NCBI GenBank assembly: GCA_029979305.1
Contig: JAPOHV010000003.1
Location: forward strand, 1-37,142
DNA from: Mycobacteriaceae bacterium
GTDB taxonomy: Bacteria > Actinomycetota > Actinomycetes > Mycobacteriales > Mycobacteriaceae
Direction of reading: 5' to 3'
DNA length: 37,142 nucleotides
Made by a program: the position numbers and the translations under genes. Each line of letters opens with the position of its first letter. Positions within the stretch are counted from its first letter, which is position 1. The notes under the pieces are model-generated. The model was not told where the DNA came from and did no database searches. It saw nothing but the letters and a program-made list of their open reading frames with translations. Of this stretch, positions 19,201-29,141 are shown piece by piece.

Positions 19201-20514
19201 ATGATCGAGCAGGCGGCGCCCCCGACCGCCTCGGCGCAGTTGTTCGCCGAGGCCTGCGCGGTGATCCCCGGCGGGGTGAACTCGCCGGTTCGGGCGTTCA
19301 ACTCCGTGGGCGGCACACCCCGTTACATCACCTCGGCCCACGGCTGCCGGCTCACCGACGCCGACGGCAACCACTACGTGGACCTGGTGTGTTCGTGGGG
19401 GCCGATGATCCTCGGCCACGCCCATCCGGCGGTGGTCGAGGCGGTGCAACGGGCAGCGGCCGCCGGCCTGTCGTTCGGTGCGCCGACACCGGGGGAGACC
19501 GAACTGGCCCGTGAGATCGTCGACCGGGTCGCACCGGTGGAGCGAGTACGGCTGGTCAACTCGGGCACCGAGGCCACCATGAGCGCGGTCCGGCTGGCCC
19601 GTGGATTCACCGGCCGGCCCAAGATCGTCAAATTCTCCGGCTGCTATCACGGCCACGTCGACGCGCTGCTGGCCGACGCGGGCTCCGGGGTCGCCACGCT
19701 GGGTCTGCCATCCTCGCCCGGCGTCACCGGTGCGACCGCCGCCGACACGATCGTGCTGGGCTATAACGACATCGGTGCGGTGGCGGAGTCTTTCGAGAAG
19801 TTCGGCGACAGCATCGCCGCGGTGATCACCGAGGCCTGCCCCGGCAACATGGGCGCGGTGGCCCCGTCCCCGGGCTACAACGCGGCGTTGCGCCGGATCA
19901 CCGCCGAGTACGGCGCTCTGCTCATCCTCGACGAGGTGATGACGGGCTTCCGCATCAGCCGATCCGGTTGGTACGGAGTCGATCCCGTCGACGCCGACCT
20001 GTTCACCTTCGGAAAGGTGATGAGCGGCGGGCTTCCGGCGGCGGCCTTCGGCGGCCGCACCGAGGTGATGGAGCGACTGGCCCCGCTGGGCCCGGTCTAT
20101 CAGGCGGGAACGCTGTCGGGCAATCCTGTCGCCGTGGCGGCGGGCCTGGCCACCCTGCGGCACGCCGACGACGCCGTTTACGCCGCCCTGGACGCCAACG
20201 CCGACCGGTTGGCCGGGCTGCTGACCGCGGCGCTGTCGGAGACCGGAGTGGCTCACCAGGTGGCCCGGGCAGGCAACTTCCTGTCGGTGTTCTTCGCTGA
20301 CGAACCGGTCAACGACTTCGCCGACGCCCGGGCCAGCGACACATTCCGGTTCCCGCCGTTCTTCCACGCCCTGCTCGACGCCGGCGTGTACGCGCCGCCG
20401 AGCGCCTTCGAAACCTGGTTCGTATCAGCGGCTCTCGACGACGACGCCTTCGACCGGATCGCCGCTGCCCTGCCGGCCGCCGCCCGGGCCGCCGCCGAAG
20501 CGAGACCTTCGTGA
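19201..20514 (+). CDS. hemL: glutamate-1-semialdehyde 2,1-aminomutase
   Basis: [66 protein letters not shown]. Confidence 0.98.
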   Translation: MIEQAAPPTASAQLFAEACAVIPGGVNSPVRAFNSVGGTPRYITSAHGCRLTDADGNHYVDLVCSWGPMILGHAHPAVVEAVQRAAAAGLSFGAPTPGETELAREIVDRVAPVERVRLVNSGTEATMSAVRLARGFTGRPKIVKFSGCYHGHVDALLADAGSGVATLGLPSSPGVTGATAADTIVLGYNDIGAVAESFEKFGDSIAAVITEACPGNMGAVAPSPGYNAALRRITAEYGALLILDEVMTGFRISRSGWYGVDPVDADLFTFGKVMSGGLPAAAFGGRTEVMERLAPLGPVYQAGTLSGNPVAVAAGLATLRHADDAVYAALDANADRLAGLLTAALSETGVAHQVARAGNFLSVFFADEPVNDFADARASDTFRFPPFFHALLDAGVYAPPSAFETWFVSAALDDDAFDRIAAALPAAARAAAEARPS

Positions 20515-21152
20515 CCGGCCGGACACAAGCCGGCGGTCCGGCCCCTGCGGGCCGGACCATCGTGCACGTGATGCGCCACGGCGAGGTGCACAACCCGGAG
20601 GGCGTCCTCTACGGCCGGCTTCCCGACTACCACCTTTCCGAACGGGGCCGCGCCCAGGCCGAAGCGGTGGCCGAATGGCTTGCCAAGCGCGACATCGTCT
20701 ACGTCGTGGCCTCGCCGCTGGAACGTGCGCAGGAGACGGCCGCACCGATCGCCGCCCGGCACGGCCTGCCGATCGACGTCGACGAATCACTCATCGAGTC
20801 CCACAACGTCTTCCAGGGCCAGCGCGTCTCCCCGGGCGACGGGGCGTTGCGGGATCCGCGCAACTGGTGGCACCTACGGAACCCGCGCTCCCCATCGTGG
20901 GGCGAACCGTATCGGGAGATCGCCGGCCGGATGGAGTCCGCCCTGCTGCGTGCCCGGGCCCGGGGCGCCGGGCACGAGGCGGTCGCGGTGAGCCACCAGC
21001 TGCCGGTGGAGACCCTGCGCCGGGCGATGAATTCCGAACCGCTGCACCACTTCCCGACCCGGAGGATGTGCAATCTCGCCTCAGTGACCTCTTTCTACTT
21101 CAACGGCGACGACTACGTCGGCTGGGGATACTCGGAGCTCGCCGGACGGTGA
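20511..21152 (+). CDS. histidine phosphatase (phosphoglycerate mutase) family protein
   Basis: [41 protein letters not shown] (RHG motif). Confidence 0.93.
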   Translation: MTGRTQAGGPAPAGRTIVHVMRHGEVHNPEGVLYGRLPDYHLSERGRAQAEAVAEWLAKRDIVYVVASPLERAQETAAPIAARHGLPIDVDESLIESHNVFQGQRVSPGDGALRDPRNWWHLRNPRSPSWGEPYREIAGRMESALLRARARGAGHEAVAVSHQLPVETLRRAMNSEPLHHFPTRRMCNLASVTSFYFNGDDYVGWGYSELAGR

Positions 21153-21745
21153 TGCGCCTGCTGGTTCCCGTCGCTGCGGCCGTCCTGCTGGCCGGCTGTT
21201 CGACCGGCGACGATGCCGTGGCACAGGGCGGAACCTTCGAGTTCGTCGCGCCGGGCGGCAAGACCGACATCACCTATGACCCACCCGAGTCCCGTGGCGC
21301 GCCGGGCGAGCTGACCGGACCGGATCTGATGGACACCGCCCGGACCATCTCGCTGGACGACTTCGCCGGCAAGGTGGTGGTGATCAACATCTGGGGGCAG
21401 TGGTGCGGCCCCTGCCGCGCCGAGATCTCGCAACTGCAGCGGGCCTACGAGGCCACCCGCGGCGAGGGTGTGGCGTTCCTGGGAATCGATGTGCGCGACA
21501 ACGATATCGAGGCGCCGCGCGACTTCGTCAAAGACCGCGACGTCAGTTATCCCTCGATCTACGACCCGGCCATGCGCACCATGATCGCCTTCGGTGGCAA
21601 GTACCCCACCACTGTCATCCCGTCGACGGTGGTTCTGGACCGCCAGCACCGGGTGGCGGCGGTGTTCCTGCGTGAGTTGCTCGCCGAGGACCTGATACCG
21701 GTGCTGCAGCGGCTGGCGGCCGAACCGCCGCCGAGACCGTCGTGA
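21152..21745 (+). CDS. TlpA-like thioredoxin lipoprotein (cytochrome c maturation)
   Basis: Lipobox VLLAGCS, VVVINIWGQWCGPCRAEISQLQ; GTG 21149 is an alternative start. Confidence 0.92.
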   Translation: MRLLVPVAAAVLLAGCSTGDDAVAQGGTFEFVAPGGKTDITYDPPESRGAPGELTGPDLMDTARTISLDDFAGKVVVINIWGQWCGPCRAEISQLQRAYEATRGEGVAFLGIDVRDNDIEAPRDFVKDRDVSYPSIYDPAMRTMIAFGGKYPTTVIPSTVVLDRQHRVAAVFLRELLAEDLIPVLQRLAAEPPPRPS

Positions 21746-22506
21746 CCGGCCTGGCCGAGACGGCGGCGGCGGGCCCGCTGCTGGCGGCGCTGGGTCTGTG
21801 CATGCTGGCCGGGCTGGTGTCGTTCGCCTCGCCGTGTGTCGTGCCACTGGTGCCGGGATACCTGTCATACCTCGCCGCCGTCGTCGGCAGCCCCGCCGAA
21901 GCCGGAACCGGGAGCCGGCGGCGCTGGCGGGTGGCCGGTTCGGCGCTGCTCTTCGTGGCCGGTTTCACCGCCGTCTTCGTACTGGGCACCGTCGCGGTTC
22001 TCGGGATGACGACCACCCTGATCACCAACCAGGTTGCGCTGCAACGTATCGGCGGGGTGCTGACCATCATCATGGGGCTGGTGTTCGTCGGATTCATACC
22101 CGCTCTGCAGCGGCAGGCGCGGTTCACCCCCCGGCAGTGGGCCGGGCTGGCCGGCGCGCCACTGCTGGGTGCGGTGTTCGGGTTGGGCTGGACCCCCTGC
22201 CTCGGCCCCACCCTGACCGGGGTGATCGCGGTGGCCTCGGCCACCGACGGCGCCAGCGTCGCCCGAGGGGTCGCCCTGGTGGTCGCCTACTGCCTGGGGC
22301 TGGGCATCCCGTTCGTGCTGTTGGCCCTCGGTTCTGGCTGGGCGGTGTCGGCGTTCGGCTGGTTGCGCCGCCACAGCCGGGCCATCCAGGTGTTCGGTGG
22401 CGTGCTGTTGATCGCGGTGGGCGTGGCCCTGCTGACGGGGTTGTGGAACGACTTCATCTCCTGGGTGCGGGATGCGTTCGTCAGCGATGTGAGGTTGCCG
22501 ATTTGA
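21742..22506 (+). CDS. ccdA: cytochrome c biogenesis transmembrane protein CcdA
   Basis: LVSFASPCVVPLVPGYLSYLAAV ... LGWTPCLGPTLTGVIA. Confidence 0.96.
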   Translation: MTGLAETAAAGPLLAALGLCMLAGLVSFASPCVVPLVPGYLSYLAAVVGSPAEAGTGSRRRWRVAGSALLFVAGFTAVFVLGTVAVLGMTTTLITNQVALQRIGGVLTIIMGLVFVGFIPALQRQARFTPRQWAGLAGAPLLGAVFGLGWTPCLGPTLTGVIAVASATDGASVARGVALVVAYCLGLGIPFVLLALGSGWAVSAFGWLRRHSRAIQVFGGVLLIAVGVALLTGLWNDFISWVRDAFVSDVRLPI

Positions 22507-24125
22507 CCGACACCGCAGAGCATTCACCGCATCAGTCGCCGCCGACTGGTGCGCTGAGCCGCTTCATCTCCGGGCGGGTCCGACGGCCGTGGCGGGCGTT
22601 GACCTCCATGGGCACCGCCCTGGCGCTGCTGTTCCTGCTCGCACTCGGGGCCGTGCCCGGCGCGCTGCTGCCGCAGCGCAGCCTCAACGAGTCCAAGGTG
22701 GAGCAGTATCTGCAGCAGCATCCGGTCATCGGGCCGTGGCTGGACCGGCTGCAGTTCTTCGACGTCTTCTCCAGTTTCTGGTTCACCGCCATCTACGTGC
22801 TGCTCTTCATCTCCCTGGTCGGCTGTCTCACTCCGCGCACCATCGAACACATCCGCAGCCTGACGGCCACCCCGGTGCCGGCGCCGCGCAACCTGAGCCG
22901 GCTGCCCCGGCACGCCGCCGGAACCTCGGCCGGAACGCCCGAGCAGGCGGCTCGTCGCATTGACGGCGCCCTGCGCGGCTGGCGGCGCACCACCCGCACC
23001 GTCGACGGTGTCACCGAGATCTCCGCCGAGAAGGGCTACCTGCGGGAGTTCGGCAACATCGTCTTCCACTTCTCGCTGCTGGGTCTGCTGGCCGCGATCG
23101 CCGTCGGCAAGCTGTTCGGCTACGAGGGCAACGTGATCGTCCTCGCCAACTCCGGGCCGGGCTTCTGCTCAGCCTCCCCGGCGGCCTTCGACTCCTTCCG
23201 GGCCGGCAACAAGGTCGACGGCACCTCGTTGTATCCGATCTGTATGCGGGTCAACGACTTTCAGGCCCGCTACCTGCCCACCGGTCAGGCCACCTCATTC
23301 GCGGCGAACATCGACTACCAGGCCGGCGAGGACCTGACCACCGGCACCTGGCGGCCATACCGCCTCGAGGTCAACCACCCGCTGCGGGTGGGAGGCGACC
23401 GGGTCTACCTGCAGGGCCACGGCTACGCGCCTACCTTCACCGTCACCTACCCCGACGGCCAGAAACGGACGCAGACCATCCAGTTCCAGCCCGACAACCC
23501 TCAGACCCTGCTGTCCTCGGGCACCGTCCGGTTCGACCCGCCGGCCGGTATGTACCCGGGGGACGAGCGGCGCAAGCACCAACTCGCTATCACCGGCCTG
23601 TTCGCGCCGACACAGCAGATGGACGGAAAGCTGCTGTCGTCGAGCTTTCCCGCGATGAACGATCCGGCGGTGGCCGTCGACATCTACCGCGGCGACGCCG
23701 GGCTGGACACCGGCCGGCCGCAGTCGCTGTTCACCCTGGACAGCCGGTTGATCCACGAGAAGCGGCTGACCAAACTCAAGCGTGTCAACCTGGGACTGGG
23801 CCGGCAGGTCGTCCTCGACGACGGCACGGTGGTGCGCTTCGACGGCGCCGTTCAGTTCGTCAACCTGCAGGTCTCCCACGACCCCGGCCAGCTCTGGGTG
23901 CTGGTCTCGGCGCTGACCATGATGGCCGGACTGCTGGTGTCCCTGGTGGTGCGACGGCGGCGGGTCTGGGCACGCATCACCCCGGCCGCCGGCGGCGCGG
24001 GGGCCCGACCAGAAGGTACGGTGAACGTCGAGTTCGGCGGCCTGGCCCGCACCGACAACTCGGGCTGGGGCGAAGAACTCGACAGGCTGTCCCGGCGGGT
24101 ACTGACGGAAGCGGATCGCGGATGA
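22503..24125 (+). CDS. resB: cytochrome c biogenesis protein ResB
   Basis: TTG start; ALTSMGTALALLFLLALGAVPGALLPQRSL...FDVFSSFWFTAIYVLLFISLVGCLTPRT ResB pattern. Confidence 0.95.
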   Translation: MTDTAEHSPHQSPPTGALSRFISGRVRRPWRALTSMGTALALLFLLALGAVPGALLPQRSLNESKVEQYLQQHPVIGPWLDRLQFFDVFSSFWFTAIYVLLFISLVGCLTPRTIEHIRSLTATPVPAPRNLSRLPRHAAGTSAGTPEQAARRIDGALRGWRRTTRTVDGVTEISAEKGYLREFGNIVFHFSLLGLLAAIAVGKLFGYEGNVIVLANSGPGFCSASPAAFDSFRAGNKVDGTSLYPICMRVNDFQARYLPTGQATSFAANIDYQAGEDLTTGTWRPYRLEVNHPLRVGGDRVYLQGHGYAPTFTVTYPDGQKRTQTIQFQPDNPQTLLSSGTVRFDPPAGMYPGDERRKHQLAITGLFAPTQQMDGKLLSSSFPAMNDPAVAVDIYRGDAGLDTGRPQSLFTLDSRLIHEKRLTKLKRVNLGLGRQVVLDDGTVVRFDGAVQFVNLQVSHDPGQLWVLVSALTMMAGLLVSLVVRRRRVWARITPAAGGAGARPEGTVNVEFGGLARTDNSGWGEELDRLSRRVLTEADRG

Positions 24126-25102
24126 ATACGCACATCGACATCGGCCTGGCGCGGTACTCCGACTGGGCGTTCACCGCCTCGATCGTCGTCCTGGTCCTGG
24201 CGATGATGATGCTGGCGGTCGAACTGGCCTCCAGCCGCGGCCGCCGAGTCGAACAGCGGGAACTGGTCACCGCGGGAGCCGTAGCGCCGACGTCGGATAT
24301 CGGCCGGCCCGGCGTCGTCGTCGAGGAGCCGGTCCTCCCGTTGGCCGAGCGCGTCGGAAAGGCCGGCCTCGCCCTGGTGTACCTCGGCATCGCGCTGCTG
24401 TTCGGCTGCATCGTGTTGCGCGGGCTGGCCACCGGCCGGGCGCCGTGGGGCAACATGTACGAGTTCATCAACCTGACCAGCTTGTGCGGCCTGCTGGCCG
24501 CAGCCGTGGTGCTGCGGCGGCCTCAGTACCGGACACTGTGGGTGTTCGTCCTGGTCCCTGTCCTGATCCTGCTGACCATCTCCGGCAAGTGGCTCTACAC
24601 CAACGCCGCCCCGGTGATGCCCGCGCTGCAGTCCTACTGGCTGCCCATCCACGTCTCGGTGGTCAGCCTGGGCTCCGGGGTCTTCCTGGTCGCCGGGGTG
24701 GCCAGCATGCTGTTCCTGCTGAAGATGTCGAAGTTCGGCCAGCCCGATCAGCACGGAACCCTCGCCCGCATCACCTCCCGGTTGCCCGACGCGCAGACGC
24801 TGGACCGGATCGCCTACCGCACCACCATTTTCGGGTTCCCGGTCTTCGGTTTCGGCGTGATCTTCGGCGCCATCTGGGCGGAGGAGGCCTGGGGGCGTTA
24901 CTGGGGCTGGGATCCTAAAGAGACGGTGTCGTTCGTGGCGTGGGTGATCTACGCGGCGTACCTGCACGCCCGGTCCACCGCCGGCTGGCGTGACAAGAAA
25001 GCGGCCTGGATCAATGTGGCCGGCTTCGTGGCGATGGTGTTCAACCTGTTCTTCATCAACCTGGTCACGGTCGGACTGCACTCCTACGCGGGAGTGAACT
25101 GA
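24122..25102 (+). CDS. ccsA: cytochrome c biogenesis protein CcsA/CcsB (heme handling)
   Basis: WGRYWGWDPKETVSFVAWVIYAAYLHAR WWD-type motif. Confidence 0.96.
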   Translation: MNTHIDIGLARYSDWAFTASIVVLVLAMMMLAVELASSRGRRVEQRELVTAGAVAPTSDIGRPGVVVEEPVLPLAERVGKAGLALVYLGIALLFGCIVLRGLATGRAPWGNMYEFINLTSLCGLLAAAVVLRRPQYRTLWVFVLVPVLILLTISGKWLYTNAAPVMPALQSYWLPIHVSVVSLGSGVFLVAGVASMLFLLKMSKFGQPDQHGTLARITSRLPDAQTLDRIAYRTTIFGFPVFGFGVIFGAIWAEEAWGRYWGWDPKETVSFVAWVIYAAYLHARSTAGWRDKKAAWINVAGFVAMVFNLFFINLVTVGLHSYAGVN

Positions 25103-25127
25103 AACCCCCTGGCGGTTAGCGGGGGTT
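25103..25127. terminator. stem-loop at convergent gene ends
   Basis: AACCCCC-N11-GGGGGTT, perfect 7-bp arms, just after the ccsA stop and overlapping the 3' end of the small minus-strand gene. Confidence 0.5.
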
Positions 25128-25277
25128 GTTGTCCCCGCGGCCCAGACGCCACAGGAACTCCGGGTCGTCGTCGGGCCCGATGACGCGGGTGGTCGGACGG
25201 CGGCCCTTCTCGCGCGCCGCCCGTACGGCCACGTAAGCCAATGCGGCGACGACCAGGATCAGCAGCAGGTAGAGCAC
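25116..25277 (-). CDS. small conserved mycobacterial protein, 53 aa (Rv0530A-like)
   Basis: GTG 25277 encodes MLYLLLILVVAALAYVAVRAAREKGRRPTTRVIGPDDDPEFLWRLGRGDNNPR; strong SD AAGGAGG 6 nt upstream (25284-25290); absent from the supplied ORF track. Confidence 0.82.
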   Translation of the reverse strand: MLYLLLILVVAALAYVAVRAAREKGRRPTTRVIGPDDDPEFLWRLGRGDNNPR

Positions 25278-25325
25278 GAAGAACCTCCTTGGTCCGAATA
25301 TACGCGCGTGGGTAGGCTTCCCGGC

Positions 25326-25637
25326 GTGACGGACAACCAGTCGGGCGGTGCCAGCGGGCGGATGGTTCGCGACGTCGTGCTCTACACCCTCGCGCGACTC
25401 GTCCTGGTCGCTGCGCTGACTGCGGCCATCGTCGTCATCGGCAGCCTCATCAAGGTCCAGATACCCCTTGTGGTGGCGATGCTGTTCGCGATCGTGATCG
25501 CCCTGCCCATGGGCGTCTGGCTGCTGGCCCCGTTGCGCCGCCGCGCCACCGCCGCCATCGCCGAGGTCGACGAGCGCCGCCGCAACGACCGGGAGCAGTT
25601 GCAGTCCCGGTTGCGCGGGGAGAAGCCGGGCGAGTAG
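25326..25637 (+). CDS. DUF4229-type membrane protein
   Basis: VVLYTLARLVLVAALTAAIVVIG...PLVVAMLFAIVIALPMGVWLLAPLRRRATAAIAEVDERRRNDREQLQSRLRGE; GTG 25326 preferred. Confidence 0.85.
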   Translation: MTDNQSGGASGRMVRDVVLYTLARLVLVAALTAAIVVIGSLIKVQIPLVVAMLFAIVIALPMGVWLLAPLRRRATAAIAEVDERRRNDREQLQSRLRGEKPGE

Positions 25638-25690
25638 TCGCCGGCTTTCGGGCCGGCACCCGGCCGGGCCGGGTGTGTCACGATGGACCT

Positions 25691-26341
25691 GTGCTCCTCA
25701 GGCGCCTCTGCTGTTTGCTCGGCGCTGCTGTGCTGACGCACACCGGGCCCGGATCGCCCTCCGCGGCGGCCGATCCGTGTCCCGACGCCGAAGTGATCTT
25801 CGCCCGCGGCACCGTCGGCGCACCCGGCGTCGGGAACGTCGGCCGGGCCTTCGTCGACGCCGTGCGTGCGAAGGCCGGCGGACGATCGGTCGCCTCCTAC
25901 GGAGTGGACTACCCGGCGGGTTTCGACTTCGAACGGTCCTCGGCACTCGGCGCCGCCGACGCGGCCGCCCGGGTGCAGTGGATGGCCGACAACTGCCCCG
26001 CCACCCGTCTGGTGCTCGGCGGCATCTCGCAGGGCGCGGGTGTCATCGACCTGATCACGCTGAACACGGGCCCGATAGGGCGATTCACCCCCACGCCGAT
26101 GCCGCCCCAACTGGCCGATCACGTCGTCGCCGTGGCGGTGTTCGGAAACCCGTTGCGCGACCTCCCGGGCGGCGGACCGCTCAGTGAGATGAGCACGCTC
26201 TACGGCGCCAAGACGATCGACCTGTGCGCGGATGGTGACCTCTTCTGTTCCCGCGGACTGAGCCTGACGGCGCATTTCTCCTACGTCGAGAACGGGATGG
26301 TCGACCAGGCGGCGCAATTCGTCGCAGACCGCCTCCAGTAA
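25691..26341 (+). CDS. secreted cutinase-family esterase
   Basis: Signal-like N-terminus, PCPDAEVIFARGTVGAPGVGNVGRAF, LVLGGISQGAGV nucleophile elbow, DLCADGDLFC. Confidence 0.93.
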   Translation: MLLRRLCCLLGAAVLTHTGPGSPSAAADPCPDAEVIFARGTVGAPGVGNVGRAFVDAVRAKAGGRSVASYGVDYPAGFDFERSSALGAADAAARVQWMADNCPATRLVLGGISQGAGVIDLITLNTGPIGRFTPTPMPPQLADHVVAVAVFGNPLRDLPGGGPLSEMSTLYGAKTIDLCADGDLFCSRGLSLTAHFSYVENGMVDQAAQFVADRLQ

Positions 26342-26348
26342 CCGTTCG

Positions 26349-27221
26349 TCAGCGCCCTGCCGCCAGCGCCGCCGCGACCGTCACCGACCACACCAGCATG
26401 GTCAAGCCGGTGTCGCGCAAGACCGGAATGAGTTCGCGCCCAGCGCGCCCGCGCCGTACGGGGCCGGACGCCTTGAGGGCCAACGGTGACGCGAGGAATC
26501 CCAGCGCACACCACGGCGTCGCCCGCAGCAGCGCCAGTGTCATCCCCGCGGCAACCCCGAGCAACGTCAGATACAGGATCCTTGTCCTGGTGTCACCGAG
26601 TCGTACCGCCAGGGTCATCTTCCCGGCCACCCGGTCGGTCGGAATGTCGCGAAGGTTATTGGCCACCAGCACCGCCGACGACAGCGCCCCGATCGACACT
26701 GCCGCCGCGCCGCCCACCCAATCCACCCGCAGCGCCTGGGTGTACTGCGTGCCGAGCACCGCGACGAGACCGAAGAACACGAAGACAGCGACCTCGCCCA
26801 GACCGGCATACCCGTAGGGTCGCGATCCGCCGGTATAGAGCCAAGCCCCGGCGATACACACCGCCCCGACGGCGATCAGCCACGGATTGCTGACTACGGC
26901 CAGCGCGATCCCGGCCACCGCACCGACGCCCAGGCTCACCACCGCGGCGATCAGCACCGTTCGCGGTGCGGCCAGTTTCGAGCCCACCAGGCGCAACGGT
27001 CCGGCCCGCTGGTCATCAGTGCCGCGGATGCCGTCGGAATAGTCGTTGGCATAGTTGACCCCGACGATCAGGGCCAGCGAAACGGCAAGCGCCAGCAGGG
27101 CTTTCCACCACACCGCACTACCCAGCCAGGCCGCCGCGCCGGTGCCCGCGACGACCGGAGCAACCGCGTTGGGAAGGGTCCGGGGCCGGGCGCCTTCGAT
27201 CCACTGTGCGACGGTCGCCAT
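26349..27221 (-). CDS. menA: 1,4-dihydroxy-2-naphthoate polyprenyltransferase
   Basis: [37 protein letters not shown] (NDxxD-like), [24 protein letters not shown]. Confidence 0.97.
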   Translation of the reverse strand: MATVAQWIEGARPRTLPNAVAPVVAGTGAAAWLGSAVWWKALLALAVSLALIVGVNYANDYSDGIRGTDDQRAGPLRLVGSKLAAPRTVLIAAVVSLGVGAVAGIALAVVSNPWLIAVGAVCIAGAWLYTGGSRPYGYAGLGEVAVFVFFGLVAVLGTQYTQALRVDWVGGAAAVSIGALSSAVLVANNLRDIPTDRVAGKMTLAVRLGDTRTRILYLTLLGVAAGMTLALLRATPWCALGFLASPLALKASGPVRRGRAGRELIPVLRDTGLTMLVWSVTVAAALAAGR

Positions 27222-27243
27222 GGGCTAATCGTCGCACGGAGCC

Positions 27244-27903
27244 TCAGCCGGTCAGCCCGCCCACCAGATTCAGCGTGATCGCGATGATGACGGTGCCGAG
27301 CAGATAGGACACCAGCGCCTGGGACAGCACGGTCAGCCGCAGCCGGCGGCCCTTGACACCGTTGTCGGAGACCGAGAAACACATGCCGATGGTGAAGGCG
27401 ACGTAGGCGAAGTCGAGATAGCCGGGCGCATCCCCGGCGAAGTCGATCCCAGGGTCACCGGGATCGGCCGCGGTGTAGTACAGCCGCGCGTACCGCAAGG
27501 CGTAGACGGTGTGGATGGTGAACCAGGACGCGAACACACTGAGCACACCGACGACGCCGGCGGCCACGTCGGGTTTGTCCCCCGACGTGGCGTACAGCAG
27601 GTAGCCGACGCCGGCGAGGCTCGCCAGGCTGGCGGTCACCACGATCACGTGCGCGAAATGCCGGCTGCCGTCGCGTTCGTGGAAGAGGGCGTGTTCCCGG
27701 GTGGCCGCCGCGTCCATCGGGAAGATCACCGTCCAGGTCCACAGCAGATACACCGCAGCCGCGGTGATCCAGCCCACCGCGGGGGCGTAGGCCAGTCGGG
27801 AGTTCAACTCGGTCACCACGGCCATCCCCGCGCCGGCCATCCCGGCGGTCACCACCCGGAACGCCACCGGCCCTTCGGCGCCGATCCGCGCGCGTAGCAT
27901 CAC
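27244..27903 (-). CDS. DUF1345-family membrane protein
   Basis: FASWFTIHTVYALRYARLYY...GIDFAGDAPGYLDFAYVAFTIGMCFSVSD DUF1345 pattern. Confidence 0.88.
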   Translation of the reverse strand: MMLRARIGAEGPVAFRVVTAGMAGAGMAVVTELNSRLAYAPAVGWITAAAVYLLWTWTVIFPMDAAATREHALFHERDGSRHFAHVIVVTASLASLAGVGYLLYATSGDKPDVAAGVVGVLSVFASWFTIHTVYALRYARLYYTAADPGDPGIDFAGDAPGYLDFAYVAFTIGMCFSVSDNGVKGRRLRLTVLSQALVSYLLGTVIIAITLNLVGGLTG

Positions 27904-27946
27904 AGGCCCGAGTCAACCACTTTCGGCCGCCCCGCATACTGGGCTG

Positions 27947-29077
27947 GTGAAGACAGAGATCTGCGACCGGTTCGGAATCGAGTTCCCGCTGTTCGCGTTC
28001 AGCCACTGCCGCGACGTCGTCGCCGCGGTGACCAATGCCGGCGGGTTCGGCGTCCTCGGCGGGGTGGCGTTCCGTCCCGACCAACTCGAGCAGGAGCTGA
28101 CCTGGATCGACGAGCACGTGGGCGGCAAGCCCTACGGGGTCGACATCATCGTCCCGGCCAAGTACGAGGGCAAGGGCGAGAACCTGACCCGCGACCAGCT
28201 CGCCGAGCGGATTCCCGAGGAGTACCGCGACTTCATCAACGAGCTGCTGAAGGCCCACGACATCGAGGTCGAGGAGTTGCGGGTCGCGGGATCAGCGCTC
28301 TCCGGCGACACCGGCAAGGGACTGCTCGACGTCGCGCTGAACCATCCGATCAAGCTGATGGCCAACGCGCTGGGCGTGCCGCCGGACTACATGATCGAGG
28401 CCGGCAAGGAGCGGGGAATCCCGGTGGCCGCCCTGGTCGGCGCCAAGGAGCACGCGATCAAGCAGGTACACGCCGGGGTCGACCTGATCGTCGTGCAGGG
28501 CACCGAGGCCGGCGGCCACTGCGGCGAGGTGACCACGCTGGTGCTGATCCCCGAGGTACTCGACGCGATCGCCGAAATCCCGGGCGGCAAGGACGTTCCC
28601 GTGCTCGCGGCCGGCGGCATCGTGACCGGCCGGCAGATGGCGGCGTGCGTGGCCATGGGTGCTGCCGGGGCGTGGACCGGGTCGGTGTGGCTGACCACGG
28701 AGGAGGCCGAGACCGCGCCGTACACCAAGCAGAAGATGCTGGCGGCGTCTTCCCGCGACACCGTCCGCTCGGCCGGCCGCACCGGCAAGCCGTCGCGTCA
28801 GCTGCGCTCGGACTGGACCGACGCCTGGGCACCGAATCCCAAGGGCCGCCAGCCGCTGCCGTTGCCGCTGCAGGCGATGATCGCCGAACCGGCGTTGCGC
28901 CGTATCGACAAGCTCGCCGAAGGCGGTCACCCCGGGGCGCAGGCGCTCTCGACGTACTGGGTCGGCCAGGGCGTCGGTCTGATGAACAAGATCAAGCCGG
29001 CACGCGAGGTGGTCCTGGAGTTCATCGAGGACTACGTGAACGCGGCTGAACGGCTGTTCGGGACCCTCGACGACTGA
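27947..29077 (+). CDS. nitronate monooxygenase family FMN protein
   Basis: FGIEFPLFAFSHCRDVVAAVTNAGGFGVLGG, VVQGTEAGGHCGEVTTLVLIPEV, VLAAGGIVTGRQMAACVAMGAAGAWTGS. Confidence 0.9.
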   Translation: MKTEICDRFGIEFPLFAFSHCRDVVAAVTNAGGFGVLGGVAFRPDQLEQELTWIDEHVGGKPYGVDIIVPAKYEGKGENLTRDQLAERIPEEYRDFINELLKAHDIEVEELRVAGSALSGDTGKGLLDVALNHPIKLMANALGVPPDYMIEAGKERGIPVAALVGAKEHAIKQVHAGVDLIVVQGTEAGGHCGEVTTLVLIPEVLDAIAEIPGGKDVPVLAAGGIVTGRQMAACVAMGAAGAWTGSVWLTTEEAETAPYTKQKMLAASSRDTVRSAGRTGKPSRQLRSDWTDAWAPNPKGRQPLPLPLQAMIAEPALRRIDKLAEGGHPGAQALSTYWVGQGVGLMNKIKPAREVVLEFIEDYVNAAERLFGTLDD

Positions 29078-29141
29078 CCCGTCCCGGTAACTTTGCTGGG
29101 AAGCGCTGTTTACGACAAGCTCTGGCCTACATTGGGTTCCC

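Noticed and set aside
19188-19203. GACACT 7 nt before the hemL ATG as another leaderless promoter
   Set aside because: Hexamer is weak and no -35 is visible; too little evidence to list as a feature.
23852-25081. 409-aa minus-strand ORF opposite ccsA
   Set aside because: Composition (HHRHEAGH, DQDRDQDEH) is typical of antisense GC frames; ccsA is clearly coding.
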